Shown piece after piece: positions 1 to 4,737 of a stretch of DNA of 6,601 bases. Every line of letters begins with the position of its first letter. Position 1 is the stretch's first letter. Made by a program: the position numbers and the translations under genes. The notes beneath the pieces were generated by a model. It saw nothing but the letters and a program-made list of their open reading frames with translations. It searched no databases and was not told the origin of the DNA. The DNA is from Lachnospiraceae bacterium (GTDB lineage: Bacteria; Bacillota_A; Clostridia; Lachnospirales; Lachnospiraceae), in contig JAFZJK010000140.1 in assembly GCA_017553965.1 (NCBI GenBank), positions 1 through 6,601 of the forward strand. The letters run 5' to 3'.

Positions 1-2
1 TA

Positions 3-722
3 TTATGTTATGCAAATGGAGGTCTAAAGTATTATAACAGTGAATTCTTCAAATACATGGAGTTTTATTATATAGCTCTGTTTGCGGTATTTGCGGTACT
101 CGCGATCTTTAGCTACAGAAGACAGTATTCACTTAAGGCTAAAAATCGTTTCCATAAGACTTTGATCAACGCGATGGCAAATGACCTTAAGGTACCGTTA
201 TCGGATATGCAGGCATCATGTGAGGGGCTGGTTGAAAACATCAACGACGATGAAAAGAAGGAGTTTTATGCAAGGCAGATAATTGACGAGATCCATACCG
301 TAAATAAGCTCGTTAACAAAAATCTGAATATGTCGCCTGACAAGCAGGACGCCGAGACCGGAGAGGATCAGATATACCTTATGGATATATTCGGGAAGGC
401 AGAAGCGAAATACCAGGAGGAGCTTTCCGGTAAGAAGATAATCGTAAAAAAGAAAGGTGATACATTCTTAACCGGAAAAGAGGATGTATTCAGTCTGGCA
501 TTTGATAAGCTCTTGGAGGAGCTTGTGAGGAAGGCTCAGGATGAGCAGTCCATCATGGTTACCGGAAGGAACAGGTCATTTATGATAGTATGTAAGACTG
601 ACTCTGCTTTGGAGCCTTCGATGGCTTATGATGTATTTTCGGAAAGAGGCTGGCGCATCAAACAGAAATATAACATGAAAACAAAGATGCTTATATACAA
701 GGTAATGAAGAAAATTCTTTAA
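3..722 (+). CDS. Degenerate sensor histidine kinase (pseudokinase), 5'-partial
   Basis: This is the C-terminal part of a membrane sensor kinase-like protein. The frame has no stop back to the left edge, and the first ATG (57) has no Shine-Dalgarno sequence, so the gene most likely begins outside the window; 239 codons are visible. Counting from Met57, residues 4-19 form a membrane helix followed by basic RRQ. Residues 33-90 resemble a HisKA dimerisation helix pair of the Clostridia type usually reading MAHDLKTPL. Here it reads MANDLKVPL, so the phospho-acceptor His is Asn42 (codon 180-182). The ATPase-like region (about 105-221) has Glu155 where the N-box Asn is expected and shows no DxGxG or GxGxG box. 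Seen: the missing residues. Inferred: no autophosphorylation; it may act as a scaffold or a regulator of a two-component partner upstream. The next gene lies 54 bp downstream with no evident terminator between. If Met57 is the true start, it is a 221-residue single-pass protein. Confidence 0.75.
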   Translation, partial: LCYANGGLKYYNSEFFKYMEFYYIALFAVFAVLAIFSYRRQYSLKAKNRFHKTLINAMANDLKVPLSDMQASCEGLVENINDDEKKEFYARQIIDEIHTVNKLVNKNLNMSPDKQDAETGEDQIYLMDIFGKAEAKYQEELSGKKIIVKKKGDTFLTGKEDVFSLAFDKLLEELVRKAQDEQSIMVTGRNRSFMIVCKTDSALEPSMAYDVFSERGWRIKQKYNMKTKMLIYKVMKKIL

Positions 723-755
723 GTTAAAAAATGACTTAAAAAGGAAGAGTATATT

Positions 756-761
756 AAGGAG
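756..761 (+). promoter_or_regulatory. Distant Shine-Dalgarno AAGGAG upstream of the alkyltransferase gene
   Basis: AAGGAG is the only good ribosome binding site before the ATG at 777, but it lies 15 bases upstream of it, which is longer than usual. An ATG at 764, two bases after it and in another frame, opens only a 12-codon ORF (764-802) that overlaps the gene. An in-frame stop at 765-767 rules out a longer N-terminus for the main gene. Confidence 0.5.
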
Positions 762-776
762 TTATGAACAATCACT

Positions 777-1403
777 ATGAAAACGCGGGAAGAAGCACTT
801 AAATACGGACTCTCTTTCAAGGACACCTATCAGGAGGCTCCGTTTCATGACCCAAACTGGCAGCTTATTAGGGTCAAGGGTAGTAAGAAGGCGTTTCTTT
901 GGACGTATGAAAGAGACGGATATGTGAACCTTAATGTCAAGGTAGATCCGGAGCGGGCATATATCTGGAGGACAAAATATAAATCCGTACTTCCGGGGTA
1001 CCATCAAAATAAAGACCACTGGAATACAATAATTCTTGACGGTTCCATACCGGACAAGGATGTAAAGGCAATGATAGCGGAAAGCTATGAACTGGTTTCA
1101 GACAGTCCGACCAAACGTATATATGAAGCAGTCAAAAAGATACCGAAAGGGCACGTGGCAACATATGCCCAGGTAGCGGAAATGGCGGGAGACAGAAAGA
1201 TGGCCAGAGCTGTAGGGAATGCACTTCACAGGAATCCCGACCCTGAAAACATCCCATGCTTTAGGGTGGTGAATGCCAAGGGAGAACTCGCCGGAGGGTT
1301 TGCTTTCGGCGGCGCTGAGGTCCAGGCAAGGCTACTGGAGGAGGATGGCGTGAGAGTTGTTGATGGGAAGGTCGATCTGAAAATTTATGGGTTGCAGTAT
1401 TGA
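777..1403 (+). CDS. MmcQ/YjbR-like domain fused to alkylguanine-DNA alkyltransferase (MGMT/Ada family)
   Basis: A two-domain protein of 208 residues. Residues 1-105 match the MmcQ/YjbR (DUF419) fold: TREEAL at the start, APFHDPNW at 21-28, and the late HWNTIILDG and MIAESYELV blocks. Residues 110-206 match the O6-alkylguanine-DNA alkyltransferase domain: GHVATYAQVA with Tyr130, the DNA-intercalating Arg144 in MARAVGNAL, acceptor Cys161, and FAFGGAEVQ at 175-183. Family members remove alkyl groups from guanine O6 by suicidal transfer to Cys; relatives lacking Cys only bind damaged bases. Here Cys is kept but the motif is PCFRV, with Phe162 replacing the His of the usual Cys-His-Glu relay, and Asp190 sits where Glu is expected. 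Activity is therefore likely but not certain. The start is fixed by an in-frame stop at 765 and by the N-terminal domain beginning at once. The role is presumably cytoplasmic DNA repair or damage sensing. No nearby promoter is evident, so co-transcription with the upstream gene is possible. Confidence 0.9.
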   Translation: MKTREEALKYGLSFKDTYQEAPFHDPNWQLIRVKGSKKAFLWTYERDGYVNLNVKVDPERAYIWRTKYKSVLPGYHQNKDHWNTIILDGSIPDKDVKAMIAESYELVSDSPTKRIYEAVKKIPKGHVATYAQVAEMAGDRKMARAVGNALHRNPDPENIPCFRVVNAKGELAGGFAFGGAEVQARLLEEDGVRVVDGKVDLKIYGLQY

Positions 1404-1485
1404 GACAAGATCTTTAAGAAGCTTTTCGGAAAGAAAGTATTTGAGAAATTTGCGGTTTATTACAACAAAGTAAAATAATGATCAC

Positions 1486-1520
1486 AACCCCCGGTAACGG
1501 ATTGACCGCTACCGGGGGTT
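1486..1520. terminator. Hairpin between convergent genes, probable bidirectional terminator
   Basis: Arms 1486-1500 and 1506-1520 form a 15-bp GC-rich stem with one A-C mismatch and a 5-base loop ATTGA. It lies between the stop of the alkyltransferase gene and the stop of the convergent RHH gene, the expected place for a shared terminator. Neither side has a clean T-run; the minus-strand exit is T-rich (ATTATTTTA). Release may therefore be weaker than at the related hairpin at 3567-3604. Confidence 0.75.
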
Positions 1521-1525
1521 AAATG

Positions 1526-1723
1526 TTATGAAATATCCAGCTCAGGGGGTTCATCGAGGTTAGTGGATACATATGCGCCGTTTTTCTTTCGCTGCTTTAC
1601 GCATTCTGTGAGAAGGTATTCTATCTGTCCGTTGACGGAGCGAAAATCATCCTCTGCCCATGCAGCAATTGCGTTATACAATTTTTCTGAAAGCCTGAGC
1701 GGTATCTGCTTTTTTTCTCCCAT
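1526..1723 (-). CDS. Arc-like ribbon-helix-helix DNA-binding protein
   Basis: A 65-residue protein with the features of an Arc/MetJ-type ribbon-helix-helix regulator. The strand KKQIPLRLS (4-12) would pair with that of a second subunit and lie in the DNA major groove. Helix A runs over about 12-25 (EKLYNAIAAWAEDD) and helix B over about 29-45, with the SVNGQIEYLL signature typical of small Firmicutes members. The tail (46-65) is basic, then acidic, and probably disordered. Its ATG follows an AAGGT SD with about 7 bases spacing. It lies 43 bp after the SPFH gene on the same strand with no promoter or terminator between, so the two are almost certainly one operon. RHH proteins commonly repress their own operon; the palindromes at the operon promoter are candidate sites (inference). 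No toxin gene is adjacent, so an antitoxin role is not supported. Confidence 0.88.
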   Translation of the reverse strand: MGEKKQIPLRLSEKLYNAIAAWAEDDFRSVNGQIEYLLTECVKQRKKNGAYVSTNLDEPPELDIS

Positions 1724-1766
1724 ATATCGTACCTTATTCTAACCTTTCTGTTGCTTTAAAACTATT

Positions 1767-2816
1767 TTAATACAAAGTGCCGGTATTTACAATGGGCTGA
1801 GCATCATGGTTTCCGCAGAGAACTACGAGCAGATTGGATACCATGGCAGCCTTTCTTTCCTCGTCAAGGTTTACCATATTGTTTTCGTTGAGTCTCTCGA
1901 GGGCCATTTCAACCATACCTACCGCACCGTCAACTATCATCTTTCTTGCGTCGATGATTGCCGATGCCTGCTGACGCTGGAGCATGACTGCCGCGATTTC
2001 CTGAGCGTATGCAAGATATGTGATCCTTGCTTCTACGATCTCTATTCCTGCTATTTCCACTTTCTTCTGGATCTCCTCACGGATACGGTTAACTACGACT
2101 TCACTTGAACCACGGAGGGATCCGTCATCGGCAACACCGTCACCGGTGGTATCAACATTGGGTGCCACATCGTAAGGGTAGATCCTTACGATATCACGAA
2201 GTGCGGTATCACACTGAAGTGAGAGATATTCCTTGTAGTTATCAACATTGAAAACGGCCTTGGCGGTATCCACTACCTTCCACATAACCGCGATACCGAT
2301 CTCTACAGGATTTCCGAGACAGTCGTTGATCTTTTGTTTATTGTTGTTTAAGGTCATGATCTTTAAGGAAATCTTTTTTGATTCAAAGCTGAAACCGCTT
2401 GCCGAGAGTGAGGAAACGCCTGCCATGGCTCCGAGTCTTGAAAGGGCGCCGCCTCCGGAAGTGCTTACGTCACCGCTCTGGTTAAGCTTGGTTGATGAAG
2501 CGGGGTTAAAGCCTATACAGAAGGGATTTACCCAGAAGAAGCCGTCACCCTTAAGCGTTCCTTTGTATTTTCCGAATAATGTAAGTACAAGTGCTTCCTG
2601 GGGCTTTAGTACCTTTAAGCCTAGGAAGATGATCCAGCCGACCAGTATCCACAGTACACAGATGACAAGGCCGATTACTTCAAGAGGGCCTCCGTTCTCC
2701 TCTGCCAAGGGGATGATACAAGCTATCATTCCGACGAATGCTCCGATATAGAGTAGCAGTCCCAACAATAACATAGGCATTCCGTTTTTACTCTTACTGA
2801 TAATTCTTTCCTGCAT
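1767..2816 (-). CDS. SPFH/Band 7 domain membrane protein (stomatin/flotillin-like)
   Basis: A 349-residue membrane protein. Two hydrophobic helices (about 14-35 and 46-68) form an N-terminal hairpin, followed by a long cytoplasmic SPFH (Band 7) region, about 69-285. This includes KPQEALVLTLFGKYKGT, NPVEIGIAVMWKVVDTAKAVFNV and the helix-rich YAQEIAAVMLQRQQASAIIDAR. The C-terminus ends in NHDAQPIVNTGTLY. SPFH proteins oligomerise at membranes and organise microdomains or chaperone membrane proteins; the exact role here is unknown. A Gly/Ser/Ala-rich insert (113-145) and an Asp/Gly-rich loop, DTTGDGVADDGS at 222-233, interrupt the core. The start at 2816 is chosen because GGAGGT lies 5 bases before it; an in-frame ATG at 2840 would place that SD inside the coding region. 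It is the first gene of an operon with the RHH regulator and has a strong promoter about 77 bp upstream. Confidence 0.9.
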   Translation of the reverse strand: MQERIISKSKNGMPMLLLGLLLYIGAFVGMIACIIPLAEENGGPLEVIGLVICVLWILVGWIIFLGLKVLKPQEALVLTLFGKYKGTLKGDGFFWVNPFCIGFNPASSTKLNQSGDVSTSGGGALSRLGAMAGVSSLSASGFSFESKKISLKIMTLNNNKQKINDCLGNPVEIGIAVMWKVVDTAKAVFNVDNYKEYLSLQCDTALRDIVRIYPYDVAPNVDTTGDGVADDGSLRGSSEVVVNRIREEIQKKVEIAGIEIVEARITYLAYAQEIAAVMLQRQQASAIIDARKMIVDGAVGMVEMALERLNENNMVNLDEERKAAMVSNLLVVLCGNHDAQPIVNTGTLY

Positions 2817-2821
2817 AGCAC

Positions 2822-2827
2822 ACCTCC
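2822..2827 (-). promoter_or_regulatory. Ribosome binding site fixing the SPFH start
   Basis: On the minus strand GGAGGT precedes the ATG at 2816 by 5 bases. It decides in favour of this start over the in-frame ATG 24 bases upstream (2840), which has no SD of its own. Confidence 0.9.
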
Positions 2828-2865
2828 ATAATGTGTACATATATTGTATTTAATTGGTTTGAAAT

Positions 2866-2912
2866 GGATATCGTTTCTGATATCGTATCGTAATGATATC
2901 ATAGTGATATCA
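2866..2912. repeat. Four GATATC palindromes on the SPFH-RHH promoter (candidate operators)
   Basis: GATATC occurs at 2867, 2879, 2895 and 2906. The last two are perfect 8-bp palindromes TGATATCA (2894-2901 and 2905-2912) with centres 11 bp apart, one DNA turn. The others are TGATATCG (2878-2885) and GGATATCG (2866-2873), with centre spacings of 16 and 12 bp. Copy 4 lies in the promoter spacer, copy 3 overlaps the -10 box, copy 2 covers about the predicted start of transcription, and copy 1 is in the leader. Tandem 8-bp palindromes are how MetJ, another RHH protein, reads DNA, so the operon's own RHH protein is a plausible binder (inference). Confidence 0.65.
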
Positions 2913-2921
2913 CTTTGTCAA
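2893..2921 (-). promoter_or_regulatory. Sigma-A-type promoter of the SPFH-RHH operon
   Basis: On the minus strand, a perfect -35 TTGACA (2916-2921) is followed by a 17-bp spacer and a -10 TATCAT (2893-2898, five of six consensus bases). Transcription would start near 2886, giving a leader of about 70 bases before the ATG at 2816. The promoter is strong by sequence and is covered by palindromes, which fits tight repression. Confidence 0.85.
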
Positions 2922-3070
2922 GTGCTTTTTTCAAAATTATCAATAATTATCTGAAAGAGCGTTATTTTGCGGCCAAATTGCAATTATATATTTATAATAA
3001 CGATACATTTGGGTTTATTTTCCGGTATATATAAGGTATATTTAATATGCTCAGAAGAGCCTTAAGGAAG

Positions 3071-3099
3071 TTGACATTTCCAAAAATATTGGCTACAAT
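3071..3099 (+). promoter_or_regulatory. Sigma-A-type promoter of the small membrane protein gene
   Basis: TTGACA (3071-3076), a 17-bp spacer and TACAAT (3094-3099, five of six). Transcription would start near 3106, giving a short leader of about 28 bases that contains the SD. Confidence 0.85.
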
Positions 3100-3119
3100 G
3101 GGTTAGAATCTTGGGATAT

Positions 3120-3125
3120 GGAGGT
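3120..3125 (+). promoter_or_regulatory. Ribosome binding site fixing the membrane protein start
   Basis: GGAGGT lies 8 bases before the ATG at 3134 but only 2 bases before an in-frame TTG at 3128. The ATG is therefore the start. Confidence 0.88.
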
Positions 3126-3133
3126 ACTTGCGT

Positions 3134-3550
3134 ATGAAAAATCAAAACATGATCTGCAGGGTGATCGGAGCGGTAATGATCCTGGTCGGCGTAATTTTGT
3201 TCGCACTTTCTGTTAAGGTTAACTCAGGTTACGGCTATGGTTTCAGATTTGTAAGATGGGGAAATGTAAACCTTGGTGCAGTACTTATAGTACTTCTTGT
3301 ATTTGAGGTTGTAGCTTATGTGGCGCTGTATAATATCCAGCCGTGGATGCAGATACTTAAAGTAGCAATGCTTGGTACGGCAGTGGTATTCGGCATAGTT
3401 TTCATCGTATCTCTTAACTTCTACTTCGAGAGAATGAGCCTGCTTCAGTTTATAATCTATCTCGGACTCATCGGTATCGGTGCAGGCTTACTGATAAGAG
3501 GCAGACTGGCAGACAGAAAAAAGAATACTGAAAAGGATTCGGAAGAATAA
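3134..3550 (+). CDS. Small four-helix integral membrane protein, unknown function
   Basis: A 138-residue protein that I do not assign to a family. Hydrophobic stretches suggest four membrane helices: about 6-27 (MICRVIGAVMILVGVILFAL), 46-67 (LGAVLIVLLVFEVVAYVALY), 74-97 and 103-124. A Gly/Tyr-rich loop (NSGYGYGFRF) follows helix 1, and the tail (about 121-138) is strongly charged, ending RKKNTEKDSEE; by the positive-inside rule both ends would be cytoplasmic. No catalytic motif is visible. It has its own promoter, a good SD and a strong terminator, so it is a single-gene transcription unit, divergent from the SPFH operon. A shared role with the SPFH membrane protein is possible from proximity only. 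Coding is supported by the regulatory signals on both sides and clean membrane topology. Confidence 0.85.
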   Translation: MKNQNMICRVIGAVMILVGVILFALSVKVNSGYGYGFRFVRWGNVNLGAVLIVLLVFEVVAYVALYNIQPWMQILKVAMLGTAVVFGIVFIVSLNFYFERMSLLQFIIYLGLIGIGAGLLIRGRLADRKKNTEKDSEE

Positions 3551-3566
3551 ATAGTAAAAACTTTAA

Positions 3567-3604
3567 ACCCGGTAACGGCATCGCCGCTGCCGGGTATTTT
3601 TTTT
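3567..3604 (+). terminator. Rho-independent terminator
   Basis: A 12-bp stem (arms 3567-3578 and 3584-3595, one G-T wobble and one A-C mismatch) with a 5-base loop CATCG, followed by an A and eight T residues (3597-3604). It starts 16 bases after the membrane-protein stop. The 5' arm shares CCCGGTAACGG with the hairpin at 1486-1520. Confidence 0.95.
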
Positions 3605-3723
3605 GGAAAATACTGTTTAGTTGAGCCAAAACAGATAAAACAATTAATAGTAGGATTTTGGAGAAAATTCCATTAAAAATAAAATTATAGTAGAATATAG
3701 CTATGGCGTACAACTGATAATTG

Positions 3724-3732
3724 TGTTATACT
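3724..3732 (+). promoter_or_regulatory. Putative extended -10 promoter of the XRE-ABC operon
   Basis: TGTTATACT gives an extended -10 (TGN plus TATACT, five of six). No good -35 box lies 17 bp upstream (TGGCGT), which is tolerated by extended -10 promoters or suggests dependence on an activator. Predicted start is near 3739, leaving a leader of about 69 bases. Confidence 0.5.
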
Positions 3733-3754
3733 GTGGTCAAATCAAAAGAAAGTT

Positions 3755-3766
3755 GAATTCGAATTC
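3755..3766. repeat. 12-bp palindrome in the XRE-ABC leader
   Basis: GAATTCGAATTC is a perfect palindrome, and two further pairs match beyond one mismatch on each side (3752-3753 with 3768-3769). It sits about 15-30 bases after the predicted transcription start, a usual place for a repressor operator. It could equally form a small RNA hairpin. Confidence 0.45.
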
Positions 3767-3807
3767 CACAACAACTGATAAACGCTATCTAACAGGAGGT
3801 ACGAGAC

Positions 3808-4737
3808 ATGGCAAAAGAAACTACAGTATTTGCTTCAAATCTACAGTCATTAAGAAAACAAAAGGGTGTAACACAGGAACAGCTGGCATCATACCTGGGA
3901 GTCAGCCCCCAGGCGGTATCTAAATGGGAGAACGGAAGCTACCCGGAAGGCGACCTTCTCCCCAAGATATCGGAATACTTTGAGGTTTCGATATCTTATC
4001 TATACGGCCAGGAAACAGAGAAAAAGAGCTTCGAGCAGATGGTCCTGGATGAATTGTATTCGCTCCATGAGAAAGAGAATGAAAAAAGCGGAAGCTTACA
4101 TGAAGAATATTTTGAAAAACTGCTTGATATCGCCTGGACGGGTCAGATAGCCTGCTGGAAGAATAACAAGTATTATTATAAAAAAGTTGTTCCCGAAGAA
4201 GGAGTACGTACAGCTTCGGTTATATCGGACAATGCAGGCTTTGGATATTTCAACCTTAATCTGGAAAAACAGTACTATGCTCTTGTAAAGGAACCTGAGG
4301 ACGGTTTTTCAAGCCACCTGAAACTGTCGGAAGGTTTAAGAAGCTTTTTCAGAGGGCTCGGAGAACCCGGAGTTCTTGAGATATTATTCTTCCTTATGAG
4401 TTTAAAAACGTTTGAAGCGGTATCCGTTTCAACCTTATCGGAGATCATAGGAATGGATGTTGACAAAATACAGAATATAATGGATAAGTTGACGGCAGGA
4501 GATAAAGGCGGCAGGGTAATACAGTGTGTTAATGTCGTAAAGAGTGATGACACAGAGACAGCATACTCTATAGAACCAAGCGGTATAGTTCCTTTTATAG
4601 TGTTGCTGTTAAGTATGGACAGCCTTATAAATCCTCCGTACGGTTATACGATGCAAGTAGGAAACAGGGATAAAGCCTGGTTTGACCGTGAGAAAGTAAT
4701 TAAGATGATAAAAGAGGTTAAAAATGGCAGAGTATAA
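3808..4737 (+). CDS. XRE-family transcriptional regulator with large C-terminal domain
   Basis: A 309-residue protein. Residues 8-67 are a clear XRE/Cro-type helix-turn-helix: LRKQKGVTQEQLASYLGVS followed by the recognition helix SPQAVSKWENG (33-43). A linker and helical section (about 73-110) leads to a Trp/Tyr-rich region (110-165), perhaps a sensing domain. Residues about 185-245 look like a second winged-helix-like module (VSTLSEIIGMDVDKIQNIMDKL), but this is a weak call. It binds DNA in the cytoplasm; its effector is unknown. AGGAGGT lies 7 bases before the ATG. Its last 14 bases overlap the ABC transporter gene in another frame, so the two are co-transcribed and translationally coupled, and the likely target is this operon itself. 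The repeats upstream are candidate sites. Residues after 67 are not assigned to a named family. Confidence 0.88.
   Translation: MAKETTVFASNLQSLRKQKGVTQEQLASYLGVSPQAVSKWENGSYPEGDLLPKISEYFEVSISYLYGQETEKKSFEQMVLDELYSLHEKENEKSGSLHEEYFEKLLDIAWTGQIACWKNNKYYYKKVVPEEGVRTASVISDNAGFGYFNLNLEKQYYALVKEPEDGFSSHLKLSEGLRSFFRGLGEPGVLEILFFLMSLKTFEAVSVSTLSEIIGMDVDKIQNIMDKLTAGDKGGRVIQCVNVVKSDDTETAYSIEPSGIVPFIVLLLSMDSLINPPYGYTMQVGNRDKAWFDREKVIKMIKEVKNGRV

Larger units (their letters stand above)
2817..3133. other. Divergent intergenic region with two promoters
   Basis: This 317-bp AT-rich gap holds the SPFH operon leader, promoter and palindrome array on the left and the promoter and SD of the membrane-protein gene on the right. 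The middle (about 2922-3070) has no gene or convincing hairpin. It contains two GGTATAT copies (3024-3030 and 3035-3041) exactly 11 bp apart, about 30-47 bp upstream of the plus-strand -35 box, which could be an activator site (weak inference). Confidence 0.7.
3710..3781 (+). repeat. 11-bp direct repeat flanking the XRE-ABC promoter -10 box
   Basis: ACAACTGATAA occurs exactly at 3710-3720 and again at 3771-3781, start-to-start 61 bp. The first copy is just upstream of the putative -10 box; the second lies in the leader before the SD. Such placement would suit a pair of regulator sites bridged by a loop, for example the XRE protein encoded next (inference). Confidence 0.5.

Noticed and set aside
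57..722. ATG at 57 as the start of the kinase-like gene
   Set aside because: No SD precedes it and the frame is open to the window edge with plausible extracellular-type sequence before the membrane helix; treated as 5'-partial, though an internal start cannot be excluded.
1526..1723. Antitoxin of a toxin-antitoxin pair
   Set aside because: The fold fits RHH antitoxins, but no toxin-like gene is adjacent; the partner is an SPFH membrane protein.
2248..2751. 167-codon plus-strand ORF opposite the SPFH gene
   Set aside because: It is antisense to a clear SPFH protein, has no SD and its translation resembles no protein family.
2817..2840. Eight extra N-terminal codons on the SPFH gene from the ATG at 2840
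   Set aside because: The GGAGGT ribosome binding site lies inside these codons, 5 bases before the ATG at 2816.
2866..2912. CRISPR-like repeats
   Set aside because: Units are 6-8 bp with 11-16 bp spacing on a promoter; far too short for CRISPR repeats and spacers, and no cas gene is present.
2978..2998. Second plus-strand promoter (TTGCAA with TATAAT)
   Set aside because: The spacer is only 9 bp, too short for sigma-A promoters; the AT-rich sequence gives chance -10 matches.
3128..3133. TTG start at 3128 for the membrane protein
   Set aside because: Only 2 bases from the SD; the ATG at 3134 has normal spacing of 8 bases.
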